DNA of 64,000 bases from Streptomyces venezuelae (lineage in GTDB: Bacteria; Actinomycetota; Actinomycetes; Streptomycetales; Streptomycetaceae), in assembly GCF_008642315.1 (NCBI RefSeq), contig NZ_CP029192.1, positions 3,410,001 to 3,474,000 on the forward strand. The letters run 5' to 3'. The translations under genes were made by a program, and so were the position numbers. The notes below the pieces were generated by a model that was given only the letters and a program-made list of their open reading frames with translations, ran no database searches and was not told the origin of the DNA. Below, piece by piece: positions 8,366-17,552 of the stretch (position 1 is its first letter; each line of letters opens with the position of its first letter).

Positions 8366-8752
8366 TCAGGCGGCCAGGCGGACCTCGCCCTGGTACGACG
8401 CCCTGGCCGGCCTCGCGCGGGGAAGGCCGGCCAGCCGCGTCTGGGCCAGGGAGAGCAGATCGGGCAGGCCGAGGCCCAGCGCGTGGGCGGCGGCCGCGAG
8501 GACCTCGGACGAGGCCTCCTTGCGGCCGCGCTCCAGCTCGGAGAGGTAGGGCATGGAGATCCGGGCGGCCTCCGCCACGTCCTTGAGCGTGCGCTCCTGC
8601 GCGAGGCGCTCACCGCGCAGGACGTCGCCGACGACGTCGCGCCAGAGGGGTTCCTTCTCCCCCGCGGGCCGGGCAGGGGTCGGCGCCGCCTTGACCGGGC
8701 GCAGAGGGATGACGCGGGCTTCGTTCGCCTTCGGGCGCTCTTGGCTGCTCAC
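8366..8752 (-). CDS. popR: PopR-like activator of clpP3 clpP4
   Basis: This 128-residue helix-turn-helix regulator carries an XRE-type domain at about 45-105 (LAQERTLKDVAEAARISMPYLSELERGRKEASSEVLAAAAHALGLGLPDLL). In S. lividans, PopR activates clpP3 clpP4 and is itself degraded by ClpP1P2 through C-terminal alanines. Here the last residues are VRLAA, consistent with the same degron. The gene converges on clpP4 with no base between the stop codons. The assignment rests on domain, size, location and C-terminus together. Confidence 0.87.
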   Translation of the reverse strand: MSSQERPKANEARVIPLRPVKAAPTPARPAGEKEPLWRDVVGDVLRGERLAQERTLKDVAEAARISMPYLSELERGRKEASSEVLAAAAHALGLGLPDLLSLAQTRLAGLPRARPARASYQGEVRLAA

Positions 8753-8837
8753 TCGCTCAGCGTAGGAGCGATACGGCCGTCGGCGCAGCGTGGCGGGTTC
8801 CGCCTCCCGCGAAATCGGACCGTACGGCAGCAGGCCG

Positions 8838-9722
8838 TCACTTCTGCGGCGAACCCACGGCCGACGCGTCCCTGCCCCAGCTCGCGAGCAGCCGCAGGCC
8901 CTGTGCCGACGCCGAGTCCGGCTCCGCGTGGTACATCATCAGGGACTGGTCGCAGTCGTCGGGCAGCCGCAGCGTCTCGAAGGACAGCGTCAGTTCGCCC
9001 ACCAGCGGATGGTGCAGGCGCTTGACGCCGTGCCCCTTCTCGCGGACGTCGTGCGTGGCCCACAGACCCCTGAACTCCTCGCTCTTCACGGAGAGTTCGC
9101 CGACGAGGGAGGAGAGCTCGGGGTCGTTGGGATAGCAGCCCGCGTCCATGCGCAGGTAGCTGACGATGTCCGACGCCTTCTGCTCCCAGTCCACGAAGAG
9201 GTCGCGCGAGCGCGGGTCGAGGAAGCAGACGCGCGCCCAGTTCCGGTCGGCCGGCGCGAGCTCGCCCCAGTCACCGAAGAGCGCCGCGGCGAGCGCGTTC
9301 CAGCCGAGGATGTCCGTGCGGCGGCCCACCACGTACGCGGGCACGGACTGGACGGAGTCGAGGAGCTGCTGCAGCGCGGGCCGCATGTGCTGCTGGCGCA
9401 CCGCCCGCTTCTTCTTGAGCGTCTTCGGCTTCGCGAGCCGCGTCAGGTGGGCGTGCTCGGCGTCGGTCAGGCGCAGGGCGCGCGCGATGGCGTCGAGCAC
9501 CTCGCCGGAGACGTTGCGGCCGTTGCCCTGTTCGAGCCGGGTGTAGTACGCGACGGAGACCCCGGCGAGCTGGGCGAGCTCCTCGCGGCGCAGGCCGGGC
9601 ACCCTGCGGTGCCGTCCGAAGTTCGGCAGGCCGACGTCCTGGGGCTGCAGCCGCGCCCTGCGGGTGCGCAGGAATTCGCTCAGCTCCGCCCGACTGTCGA
9701 GGAGCGCGGGGTTCTCGTCCAT
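8838..9722 (-). CDS. MmyB-type XRE transcriptional regulator
   Basis: This 294-residue regulator has an N-terminal helix-turn-helix ([45 protein letters not shown], about 40-90) followed by an MmyB-like ligand-binding domain of PAS-like fold ([22 protein letters not shown], then [21 protein letters not shown] and [25 protein letters not shown]). Actinobacterial members are often divergent from a dehydrogenase gene that they regulate, as here with the alcohol dehydrogenase. The domain has been reported to bind fatty-acid-like ligands in a structurally studied homologue; the ligand here is unknown. Confidence 0.87.
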   Translation of the reverse strand: MDENPALLDSRAELSEFLRTRRARLQPQDVGLPNFGRHRRVPGLRREELAQLAGVSVAYYTRLEQGNGRNVSGEVLDAIARALRLTDAEHAHLTRLAKPKTLKKKRAVRQQHMRPALQQLLDSVQSVPAYVVGRRTDILGWNALAAALFGDWGELAPADRNWARVCFLDPRSRDLFVDWEQKASDIVSYLRMDAGCYPNDPELSSLVGELSVKSEEFRGLWATHDVREKGHGVKRLHHPLVGELTLSFETLRLPDDCDQSLMMYHAEPDSASAQGLRLLASWGRDASAVGSPQK

Positions 9723-9730
9723 GCTGTCCA

Positions 9731-9760
9731 GTATCCAGGGTCGCCGTCCGGTATCCAGGG
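9731..9760. promoter_or_regulatory. Direct repeat, possible MmyB-regulator operator
   Basis: GTATCCAGGG occurs at 9731-9740 and again at 9751-9760, exactly 20 bp (about two helical turns) apart. The repeats lie 9 bp before the regulator ATG and about 100 bp before the divergent alcohol dehydrogenase. This geometry fits a dimer or two proteins binding one DNA face. Confidence 0.5.
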
Positions 9761-9860
9761 GCGTACGCCCGGGAGCCTGTCCCCGCCAGTGGTAGGCACA
9801 GTGGTCGTAGGCAGAACGGGTGTCTGGGTGGCACCGCAGGTCAGTGGCAGCCTCGATGAC

Positions 9861-10913
9861 ATGACTGAGCAGATCACCACCGTTTCCGCCTACGCCGCTC
9901 CCGCCCCCGAGGCGCCCCTGGAGCGGACCACCGTGCCGCGCCGCGCCGTCGGCGAGTTCGACGTCCTGATCGACATCAAGTACGCCGGTATCTGCCACTC
10001 GGACATCCACCAGGCCCGCGACGGCTGGGGCGAGGGCATCTACCCGATGGTGCCCGGCCACGAGATCGCCGGTGTCGTCGCCGAGGTCGGCCCCGGTGTC
10101 ACCAAGTTCACCGTGGGTGACCGCGTCGGCGTCGGCTGCATGGTCGACTCCTGCCGCGAGTGCGAGAACTGCAAGGCGGGCCTGGAGCAGTACTGCGCCC
10201 AGGGCAACGTCCAGACGTACAACGGGATCGGCAAGGACGGCGAGCCGACCTACGGCGGCTACTCCACGCACATCGTCGTCGACGAGGCGTACACCCTCCG
10301 CATCCCCGACGGGCTCTCGCTCGACGTGGCCGCGCCGCTGCTCTGCGCCGGCATCACCACGTACTCCCCGCTCGCCCACTGGCACGCGGGCCCCGGCAAG
10401 AAGGTCGCCATCGTCGGCCTCGGCGGTCTCGGCCACATGGCCGTCAAGATCGCGCACGCCATGGGCGCCGAGGTCACCGTCCTCTCCCAGACCCTGCGCA
10501 AGAAGGACGACGGCCTGAAGCTGGGCGCCGACCACTACTACGCGACCAGCGACGACGCCACGTTCGAGCAGCTCGCGGGCTCCTTCGACCTGATCCTCTC
10601 GACGGTCTCCGCGCCGCTCCCCCTGGACAAGTACCTGGGTCTGCTGCGCACGGACGGCGCCTTCGTGAACGTCGGCGCGCCCGAGGAGCCGGTCTCCCTC
10701 AACCTGTTCTCCGTGATCGGGGGCCGCAAGACCCTCGCGGGCTCCGGCATCGGCGGCATCCAGGAGACGCAGGAGATGCTGGACTTCTGCGCGGTGCACG
10801 GGCTCGGTGCGGAGATCGAGCTGATCCGCGCCGACCAGATCAACGAGGCGTACGAGCGGGTCCTCGCCAGCGACGTGCGCTACCGCTTCGTGATCGACAC
10901 CGCGACGATCTGA
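9861..10913 (+). CDS. Zinc-dependent alcohol dehydrogenase (CAD-like)
   Basis: This is a 350-residue medium-chain dehydrogenase. The catalytic zinc motif is [32 protein letters not shown] (Cys, His-Glu). The four-cysteine structural zinc loop is [15 protein letters not shown]. The cofactor motif is [21 protein letters not shown]. The [23 protein letters not shown] segment is typical of cinnamyl-alcohol/NADP-type dehydrogenases that reduce aldehydes. It is divergent from the MmyB-type regulator, its likely controller. A strong hairpin follows the gene. The physiological substrate is unknown. Confidence 0.92.
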   Translation: MTEQITTVSAYAAPAPEAPLERTTVPRRAVGEFDVLIDIKYAGICHSDIHQARDGWGEGIYPMVPGHEIAGVVAEVGPGVTKFTVGDRVGVGCMVDSCRECENCKAGLEQYCAQGNVQTYNGIGKDGEPTYGGYSTHIVVDEAYTLRIPDGLSLDVAAPLLCAGITTYSPLAHWHAGPGKKVAIVGLGGLGHMAVKIAHAMGAEVTVLSQTLRKKDDGLKLGADHYYATSDDATFEQLAGSFDLILSTVSAPLPLDKYLGLLRTDGAFVNVGAPEEPVSLNLFSVIGGRKTLAGSGIGGIQETQEMLDFCAVHGLGAEIELIRADQINEAYERVLASDVRYRFVIDTATI

Positions 10914-10954
10914 CGCGTCCGCGCGGCCTGGTCCTAGGCCCTGCGGCGCACCAC

Positions 10955-10990
10955 GGCGGGCCCGGCGACCGATGTGTCGCCGGGCCCGCC
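10955..10990. terminator. Hairpin after alcohol dehydrogenase
   Basis: GGCGGGCCCGGCGAC and its exact complement GTCGCCGGGCCCGCC form a 15-bp perfect stem with a 6-base loop, 41 bp after the dehydrogenase stop. Confidence 0.75.
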
Positions 10991-11062
10991 GGTCCTACGG
11001 TGGTTCCCGGACCGGACAACGGCACGGACAACGGCAGGACCGGCGGACCGGGAGGTCACACG

Positions 11063-11449
11063 ATGTCGATCGAACTCAACCACACCATCGTCGCGGCACG
11101 GGACAAGAAGGCGTCCGCCCAGTTCCTCGCGGACATCCTCGGCCTGGAGGTGGGCCCCGAGTACGGCCCCTTCGTCCCGGTGGCGATCCCCAACGGCGTG
11201 ACCCTCGACTACTACGAGCGCGACGGCGGCCCGTTCGTGCCCCAGCACTACGCCTTCCTCGTCTCCGAGGACGAGTTCGACGAGATCTTCGGCCGCATCA
11301 AGAGCCGCGGTCTCACGTACTGGGCGGACCCGTACCACCGGCGCGTCAACGAGACCAACACGAACGACGGCGGCCGCGGCGTCTACTGGGACGACCCGGA
11401 CGGCCACAGCCTGGAGATCATCACGCGGCCCTACGGCTCCGAGGGCTGA
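11063..11449 (+). CDS. VOC (glyoxalase/dioxygenase) superfamily protein
   Basis: This 128-residue protein has the two beta-alpha-beta-beta-beta modules of the vicinal-oxygen-chelate fold: LNHTIVAARDKKASAQFLADILGLEVG, then HYAFLVSEDEFDEIFGRIKSRGLTYWADP, ending in VYWDDPDGHSLEIITRPYG. The His near the start and the Glu near the end are the usual metal-ligand positions. The reaction is not predictable; members include isomerases, dioxygenases and resistance proteins. GGAGG lies 7 bp before the ATG. The last 19 bp overlap the convergent HxlR gene. Confidence 0.85.
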   Translation: MSIELNHTIVAARDKKASAQFLADILGLEVGPEYGPFVPVAIPNGVTLDYYERDGGPFVPQHYAFLVSEDEFDEIFGRIKSRGLTYWADPYHRRVNETNTNDGGRGVYWDDPDGHSLEIITRPYGSEG

Positions 11450-11817
11450 GCGGGCACCGCGCCCCAGTCCCACAGGGCTTGCAGGACCGGGCCCAGCGCA
11501 CGGCCGCGCGGGGTGAGCCCGTACGTCACCGTGGTGGGCCAGCCCGGGGTGCGGGTCCGGTGGACCGCACCGGCGGCGACCAGCTGCGCGAGGCGCTCGG
11601 TCAGGGTCTTGTCGGACAACTGCGGCAGCGCCGAGGCGAGTTCACCGTACGCGGCCGTGTCGCGGCGCAGCAGTTCGCGGACGACGAGCGTGGTCCAGCG
11701 GCCGCGCAGCGCGGCGAGCGTGATCTCCACGGGGCAGTCGGGGCTCGGGGCGGTGACCTCCGCCGACGCGTCATCCGGCAGCCCGGGGCGTGCGGCGCTT
11801 ACCGTTCGGTGAGTCAC
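11431..11817 (-). CDS. HxlR family transcriptional regulator
   Basis: This 128-residue winged helix protein contains the HxlR core CPVEITLAALRGRWTTLVVRELLRRDTAAYGELASALPQLSDKTLTERLAQLVAAGAVHRT, with the family's TYGLTPRGRALGPVLQALWDWG end. The Cys just before the domain is the conserved redox-sensitive position in several family members. A GTG start follows GTAGGAGG by 7 bp. It starts 24 bp from the divergent SnoaL-like gene, so it probably regulates that gene. Its 3' end overlaps the VOC gene. Confidence 0.88.
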   Translation of the reverse strand: MTHRTVSAARPGLPDDASAEVTAPSPDCPVEITLAALRGRWTTLVVRELLRRDTAAYGELASALPQLSDKTLTERLAQLVAAGAVHRTRTPGWPTTVTYGLTPRGRALGPVLQALWDWGAVPAQPSEP

Positions 11818-11841
11818 GAGAGGGCCTCCTACGGTTCAGCC

Positions 11842-12249
11842 ATGACCGACAGCAGGAGTAACACGACGACGCCCGGCCTGCCCACACGGCCCGAGGACGT
11901 CCCCGCCGCGTTCGCCGCACGCTTCAACAGCGGCGACGCCGGGGCCGTGCGCGAGCTCTACGAGGAGCGGGCCGCCTTCGTGCCCGAATCGGGGGACGCC
12001 GTGCACGGCGATGCGGAGATCGCCGCGGCGAACGCCCCGTTCCTCGCCCTCGGCCTCCCGATCACCGTGCGCCCCCGGCACATCCACGTCGCCGGAGACA
12101 TCGCGCTCCTGATCGTCGACTGGGAGATCGGCGCGGGCGAGGCGCGGTCCACGGCCACCGACGTAGTGCGGCGCGGCACCGACGGGTGCTGGCGATACGT
12201 GATCGACAGTCCCTTCGGTGCCGCGCCGGGGCAGGACTACTTCGCGTAG
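11842..12249 (+). CDS. SnoaL-like / NTF2-fold small protein
   Basis: This 135-residue alpha+beta-barrel protein shows the SgcJ/EcaC/SnoaL pattern: PEDVPAAFAARFNSGDAGAVRELYEERAAFVPESGDAVHGDAEIAAANAPFLALG, then VAGDIALLIVDWEIGAG. The family includes cyclases, isomerases and ketosteroid-isomerase-like enzymes, and a reaction cannot be named. It is divergent from the HxlR regulator gene. Its 3' end overlaps the convergent subtilisin gene by 13 bp. No strong ribosome site is visible. Confidence 0.78.
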   Translation: MTDSRSNTTTPGLPTRPEDVPAAFAARFNSGDAGAVRELYEERAAFVPESGDAVHGDAEIAAANAPFLALGLPITVRPRHIHVAGDIALLIVDWEIGAGEARSTATDVVRRGTDGCWRYVIDSPFGAAPGQDYFA

Positions 12250-15200
12250 AACGCGTTGTAGATCGACAGCGTCGACTTGTTGCCCTTCTTGTCCGCGATC
12301 TTGGCGTGGAACGAGATCGCCTTGTTCTTCGCGGGGTTCTTCACGGAGATCTTGCCGCCCGTGACCGTGACCTTCTTCCAGGTCTGGCCGTAGTCGTAGG
12401 AGACGTACACGGCAAGGGACTTGAGGTTCGAGCCCGCGGCCGCGCCCTGGACCGTGACCGGTACGGACTGCTTCTCGTCCGCCTTCGCCCGGCTGTCCAG
12501 GCCGACCTTCGGGCTGAACCGCACCGTGGAGACCGGCAGCTTCGCCTCGTCGACCTTCTTGGAGCGGAAGCTGAAGCTCGCGTCGATGCGCGTGGAGGCC
12601 GCGCCCACCTTGACGCTGCGCTTCACGGACGTCGACAGCTTGTACGCGGCGTCGCCCGACGGAACCTTGAACGACTTCTGGCCGGTCAGCGGGTCCGTGT
12701 TCTCGCCGATCTGCGTGCCGTTGCGGGTCAGCGTCGTCTTGACCGACGTGTACAGCGAGTAGCCCGCGTGGGTCTGGCCGTCGGCGAAGACGGGCAGGTC
12801 GCCCACGATCTCGTTGCCGCGCCGGTAGACGCCGTACACGCCGCCGATGCGCGGCCCGAAGACGGCCGTGTTGAACGTCTTCTCGTAGGTCGCGCCCGGC
12901 TTGAAGGTCTGCGAGGCACCCAGCGTGTAGGCGGTCTCCAGGGTCGGCCAGCCGTCCGGGTCGTTCGGGTCGGGCGGGCCGTTCTGCTCGAACTCCAGGC
13001 CCCACTTGACCTTGTCGCCCGTGGAGACGTACAGCCTGCGCTCGGTCGGCAGCTTCGTCGGGACGGAGACGGACCAGCCGCCGTCGACGTCGGGCAGCTC
13101 GGCGGCAGCGCGCAGCGAGCCCGTCTTGCCGCTCGCGGCCGCGCCGAGCCCGACCTTGAGCGTGGCCAGGTCGGTCGCCTTGTAGTGCTTGGTGTAGCCG
13201 GTGGCGAGCTGCTTCACCTTGCCGCCGGAGGTGACGTTGTACTCGGTGTTGTCACCCTTGGTCCAGACGGCGGGCCACGACTGGCTGAGCGTGACGCCGG
13301 TCGGGGCGGCGCCGATGGCACCGGTGCGGAAGTTCTTGTACTCGTCCATCAGCCAGCCGAAGCCCGCGCTGAAGTCGGGCGTCTCGACCGTGTAGTCGGG
13401 TGCGGCGAGGACGCCCTTGAGGTCGGTCGCGGGCACGGTGACGTCGACCGGCTTCGCCGTCCGCGCGTCCACCGTCACCGTGGTGTTCTTGGTGACGTCG
13501 ACCTTCGGCTGGGCGAGCCAGTCGATGCCCTTGGAGAGGTCCGCCAGGTCGACCGCGACGTTCGAGTCGAGGACGTAACTGCCCTTGGGGACGCGGAGCT
13601 TGACGGTGCCCGACGGGTCGTACGAGCTGCGGTCGGTGCCCCTGGCGCCGCCGGTGAGGCCGACGAACGAGTCCATGTAGTGCTTCGTCGGCTGTCCGTC
13701 ACGCCCGAGGTGCTTCACGGTGACGTCGTACGACTCCACCTCGCGGTCGACCGCGGCCGCGGTGCGCACGGACTGGCCGCCGCCCTCCGCCACGACGAAC
13801 GCGGAGTACGCGCCGTCGACCGTGCCTCCGAGCTTGGAGTCCGCCGTCAGGTCCACGGAGGCGGTGCCGCCCGCGGGGACGGTGACCTTCTTCGCGCCGA
13901 GGGTGAAGAAGCCGGCCGGGGCCGGGCGGCCCTTCGGGTCGGTCGCGGACACCGTCAGGTCGAGGGTGACCTCGTCCTTGCCGAGGTTCCGGTAGGTGAC
14001 CTTCTTGGTGACGGGCTTGTCGTCGGTGTGCGGCCACTGCTGCGTGCCGAAGCTCACCGACGACGGGTCGGCGATGACGGTCTGCTTGATGGCCCTGTCG
14101 ACGGCGATACGTCCCGAACCCTGCTGGAAGGCGGTGTAGTTGCCGCCCTTGGTGGAGCCGGCGAGCGCGCCCTTCAGCTCCGTGTACTTCCAGTCCGGGT
14201 GCTGCTGCTTGAGCAGGGCGGCGGCGCCCGCGGCGTGCGGGGTCGCCATCGACGTACCGGAGATCGTCAGGTAGCCCGGAGGGTTCTGGCCGACTTCCTT
14301 GTCGATGACGGAGTCGTCCGCGGCGGCGGCCGTGATGTCCACGCCGGGCGCGGTCACGTCGGGCTTGATCGCGCCGTCGCCGACCCGCGGGCCCTGGCTG
14401 GAGAAGTCCGCCAGCTTGTCGTTGTCGTCGACGGCGCCCACGGTGAGGGCGGCGTCCGCGCTGCCCGGGGAGCCGACCGAGCCGGGCTCGCCGTCGTTGC
14501 CCGCGGCGATCGCGAAGAGGATGCCCTTGTCCTTGGAGAGCTTGTCGACCTGCGCTTCGAGCGGGTCGATGCCGGGGGCGTCGGGGCCGCCGAGGCTCAG
14601 GTTGACGACGTCGGCGCCCTGCTCGGCCGCCCAGTCCATGCCGGCGAGGATGCCGGAGTCGTCGCCGTAGCCGTCGTCGTCGAGGACCTTGGCGTTGAGG
14701 AGCTTGGCGCCGGGTGCGACGCCCTTGAACTTCCCGCCGGACTTGGCGCCCGTGCCGGCCGCGATGGACGCGACGTGCGTGCCGTGGCCGTAGCGGTCCT
14801 TGGCGTCGGCGGAGTCCGTGAAGTTCTTCTCCGCGATCACCTGGTCCTTGAGGTCGTCGTGCCTGGTGTCGACGCCGGTGTCCAGGACGGCGATCTTGAC
14901 GCCCTTGCCGTCGTACCCGGCGGCCCACGCCTTGTCGGCGCCGATCTGCTTGACGCTCTTGTCGAGGCTCGCCTTGCGGACGCCGTCGAACCAGACGTGG
15001 TCGATGCCGGACGCCGCGGTGCGGTCGGTGCCCTTGCCGCTGGTGAGCGCGGCCCACAGGTCGCCCGCGTCCTGCTTCGGCGTGCTGACCGCGTCGGCGT
15101 TCAGCGCCTTCAGGCTCCTGCGGACGGTGGTGTCTCCGGCGCCCCGGACGTCGGCCTTGGCTGCGGCCGCCGAGCCCTTGTAGCCGACGATGACCTTGAG

Positions 15201-15584
15201 GGCCTTCTTCTGTGCCGCACGGTTGCGCTTCTTGTTCAGCTCCGTGACGTCGAAAAGGCGCCGGTCGACGGTGCCGTCGGCGATCAGGCGCTGCGCGTCG
15301 GCGGGTATCAGCAGCGTGTGACCGCCGCTGTGCCGCACCTGTACGGGTATGTGTTCCCGGCCCTTGGCGCGGTCCAGGCCGACCACGCGTCCGTCGGCGT
15401 CGAGGACGGCACGGTCACCGGTGATCAGCGTGACGCGGTCCTTGGCCGCGCCATTGCCGAGCACGCCCCCCGCCGCTGCCGTCTGTCCTGCGGTGGCCGG
15501 GTCCGCGGCCGCGGGGCTGGTCATGCCCGCCGCGAGTGCCACGGCGACCGCCGCGGCGACACTGGCCCCGCACGCTCTCTTCAC
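12237..15584 (-). CDS. Large secreted S8 (subtilisin-like) serine protease
   Basis: This is a roughly 1115-residue exported protease. It has a signal peptide (KRACGASVAAAVAVALAAGMTSPAAA), then a propeptide of about 170 residues, then the S8 domain. Counted from an upstream TTG at 15596, the triad is Asp ~239 (VLDTGVDTRHDDL), His ~271 (YGHGTHVAS) and Ser ~449 (SGTSMATPHAAGAAAL). About 600 residues of beta-rich domains follow, with no visible wall anchor. The upstream TTG is only 2 bp from GGGGGAG and the GTG used here is 14 bp from it, so the start is uncertain. It probably degrades external protein. Confidence 0.9.
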   Translation of the reverse strand: MKRACGASVAAAVAVALAAGMTSPAAADPATAGQTAAAGGVLGNGAAKDRVTLITGDRAVLDADGRVVGLDRAKGREHIPVQVRHSGGHTLLIPADAQRLIADGTVDRRLFDVTELNKKRNRAAQKKALKVIVGYKGSAAAAKADVRGAGDTTVRRSLKALNADAVSTPKQDAGDLWAALTSGKGTDRTAASGIDHVWFDGVRKASLDKSVKQIGADKAWAAGYDGKGVKIAVLDTGVDTRHDDLKDQVIAEKNFTDSADAKDRYGHGTHVASIAAGTGAKSGGKFKGVAPGAKLLNAKVLDDDGYGDDSGILAGMDWAAEQGADVVNLSLGGPDAPGIDPLEAQVDKLSKDKGILFAIAAGNDGEPGSVGSPGSADAALTVGAVDDNDKLADFSSQGPRVGDGAIKPDVTAPGVDITAAAADDSVIDKEVGQNPPGYLTISGTSMATPHAAGAAALLKQQHPDWKYTELKGALAGSTKGGNYTAFQQGSGRIAVDRAIKQTVIADPSSVSFGTQQWPHTDDKPVTKKVTYRNLGKDEVTLDLTVSATDPKGRPAPAGFFTLGAKKVTVPAGGTASVDLTADSKLGGTVDGAYSAFVVAEGGGQSVRTAAAVDREVESYDVTVKHLGRDGQPTKHYMDSFVGLTGGARGTDRSSYDPSGTVKLRVPKGSYVLDSNVAVDLADLSKGIDWLAQPKVDVTKNTTVTVDARTAKPVDVTVPATDLKGVLAAPDYTVETPDFSAGFGWLMDEYKNFRTGAIGAAPTGVTLSQSWPAVWTKGDNTEYNVTSGGKVKQLATGYTKHYKATDLATLKVGLGAAASGKTGSLRAAAELPDVDGGWSVSVPTKLPTERRLYVSTGDKVKWGLEFEQNGPPDPNDPDGWPTLETAYTLGASQTFKPGATYEKTFNTAVFGPRIGGVYGVYRRGNEIVGDLPVFADGQTHAGYSLYTSVKTTLTRNGTQIGENTDPLTGQKSFKVPSGDAAYKLSTSVKRSVKVGAASTRIDASFSFRSKKVDEAKLPVSTVRFSPKVGLDSRAKADEKQSVPVTVQGAAAGSNLKSLAVYVSYDYGQTWKKVTVTGGKISVKNPAKNKAISFHAKIADKKGNKSTLSIYNAFYAK

Positions 15585-15884
15585 TTGTCTGTGCAAGTCT
15601 CCCCCTGGAGGTAAAGGGGCTACGGCCCCTCGGACGACGAAGTATGCCGAGGGGCGAACACGCGCTCAATAGCGGGACAGAAGTACAGAGTTGAGGCTGT
15701 CCGAATTTCATGACGCCTTAACGGCAATTGGCCTGATCCGGCCAATTCGGGAATACGGACCGTCGCCCTCTCGGTTTCCCCGTGCCGGAATGGACGCGGC
15801 CGTGTGAGTGCCGCGGCCGCGCGCTCGGGTGACGTACCCGGGCCCGCGGTTGCCGCCCGCCCCCGCAGTGGAACGACAAGCGCC

Positions 15885-17483
15885 ATGATCCCGACGCCCT
15901 CTTCGCGCCCCCGCGGCTCGATCCGGCTGGCCTGCCTCTGCGCTGCCGCCCTCACCCTGTCCACGGCCGCAGCGGTGGCCGAACCCCACCCGTCGGACCC
16001 GCACCCGTCGGGCCCCCGCCCGTCCGCGAACGAGAAGGACGTCCTGCGGGAGCGCACCGTCGCCCTGGACGTCGCCGACTACCGGTGGCTGTGCGCGTCC
16101 GGCGGCTTCGGGCGGGCCGCCGAGCACGCCCTCGACCTCTTCCCCGGCGTGCGGATCACCCTCGTCCAGGACGGCCGCTCGGCGCACGAGGACACCGTCA
16201 CGTGGTCCGGCCACGTCAAGGGCGCCCCGGACCAGCAGGCGGTGTTCTCGGCGACCCATGTGTGCGGCCCCGCGAAGGGCAGCCGGCCCGCCGTGGAGAC
16301 CCGCCCCGTCCAGCGCAGGCCCGTCGTCGACGCCCTGGTCGACCTGGGCACCCGCACGTACCACCTCACCACCCTGCCCGGCGAGCGCCCGCGCCTGCGG
16401 ATCACGGAGGAGGACCCCGGCGCGCGCCGCCGCCCCGCGGCCGACAACGGAGCCCTCGACGACCGCGCGGCCCGCGACCTGCACGACTCCCTCGCGCACC
16501 GCGCCCCGGCCGACCCGGCCGACCCCGTCGTCATCGACGTGCTCGCCGGATACACACCCCCCGCGGTGCGCCGGGTGGGCGGCGAGCAGGCGATGGCGGC
16601 CCGCATGGGCATGGCCGAGTCCTATATGAACCAGGCCCTCGCGGACAGCGACGTCGCGGCCCGGATCGACATCATCGACACGTACGACACCGGGTACACC
16701 GGCGACCAGACGGCCGCCGAGATGCTGGAGAAGCTCTCCGACCCGCAGGACCGCGAGCTGGGCGCGACCGCGCACCGCAAGCGCGAGGAGCTCGGCGTCG
16801 ACCTGGTCACCGTCATCAACGACGTGCCCGTCGGCTCGTCGGGCCAGGCCAGCCTGCCCACGAAGGGCCAGTTCGACGACGAGCTGGCGTACTCGGCCGT
16901 GGACGTCCAGTCCCTCAGCGAGTGGTACAACCTCGGGCACGAGCTCGGCCACAACCTGGGCCTCTTCCACGATCGCGCGACCCTCGACCGGCAGGCGGGC
17001 CCCGAGGGCTACCGCGAGCTCCTCAACTCCCCAGGCGGCACCGGATGGATCACGCCGCGCCGTGACCACCACACCGTGATGGCGTACGCGAAGAGCTGCG
17101 GGCAGCCCTGCAAGCCCGTCAACCAGTACTCGAACACCGAGAACACCGTCGAGGGCCAGCCCCTGGGCGACGAGAACAACAACAACGCCGCGCTGGCCCG
17201 CAGGTCCGCCCCCGTCGTCGCGGGCTACCGCACGCTGAAGGCGACCCGCGCCCGGCACCGGCTCACGCTCGACGCGGCCCCGAACGGCACGGTCCGCCCC
17301 GCCGTCTACGGGCCCTACACCCCGGGGACCACGGTGGGCGTCACGGCGAAGCCCGCGGCCGGGTACCGCGTCAGCGCGTGGATCGTCGACGGCAGGCGCC
17401 ACGCGATCACGGACGAGAACGTGACGATGACGATGGACCGCCCGTACAAGGTCAGCGCGGTCTTCACGCCGACCGGGGCGTGA
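15885..17483 (+). CDS. Secreted zinc metalloprotease (metzincin type)
   Basis: This 532-residue exported protein has a signal peptide (RLACLCAAALTLSTAAAVA), a pro-region, and the extended zinc motif HELGHNLGLFHD (His 352, His 356, His 362). It is followed about 40 residues later by a Met-turn-like stretch (HHTVMAYAKSC). The last 75 residues (RLTLDAAPNGTVRPAVYGPYTPGTTVGVTAKPAAGYRVSAWIVDG) resemble an InlB/bacterial-repeat type beta domain. It is divergent from the subtilisin gene across about 300 bp, so the two secreted proteases may share regulation. Metzincin subclass (M12-like) is inferred. Confidence 0.88.
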   Translation: MIPTPSSRPRGSIRLACLCAAALTLSTAAAVAEPHPSDPHPSGPRPSANEKDVLRERTVALDVADYRWLCASGGFGRAAEHALDLFPGVRITLVQDGRSAHEDTVTWSGHVKGAPDQQAVFSATHVCGPAKGSRPAVETRPVQRRPVVDALVDLGTRTYHLTTLPGERPRLRITEEDPGARRRPAADNGALDDRAARDLHDSLAHRAPADPADPVVIDVLAGYTPPAVRRVGGEQAMAARMGMAESYMNQALADSDVAARIDIIDTYDTGYTGDQTAAEMLEKLSDPQDRELGATAHRKREELGVDLVTVINDVPVGSSGQASLPTKGQFDDELAYSAVDVQSLSEWYNLGHELGHNLGLFHDRATLDRQAGPEGYRELLNSPGGTGWITPRRDHHTVMAYAKSCGQPCKPVNQYSNTENTVEGQPLGDENNNNAALARRSAPVVAGYRTLKATRARHRLTLDAAPNGTVRPAVYGPYTPGTTVGVTAKPAAGYRVSAWIVDGRRHAITDENVTMTMDRPYKVSAVFTPTGA

Positions 17484-17494
17484 CAGCCGGACGT

Positions 17495-17534
17495 GGAAGC
17501 GGCCCGCACCCCTCACGGGGTGCGGGCCGCTTCC
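17495..17534. terminator. Bidirectional terminator hairpin
   Basis: An 18-bp perfect stem (GGAAGCGGCCCGCACCCC and its complement) with the 4-base loop TCAC lies between the convergent metalloprotease and L,D-transpeptidase genes. Confidence 0.9.
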
Positions 17535-17552
17535 GTACGCGACAGCCGGGGC

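Noticed and set aside
12186..15614. A 1142-codon plus-strand frame opposite the subtilisin gene
   Set aside because: It is Arg/Val/Gly/Leu-rich without motifs, the usual antisense shadow of a GC-rich gene; the opposite strand has a clear S8 triad and signal peptide.
15620..16057. Minus-strand frame across the start of the metalloprotease
   Set aside because: No family features, and it overlaps the promoter and signal peptide of a convincing plus-strand gene.
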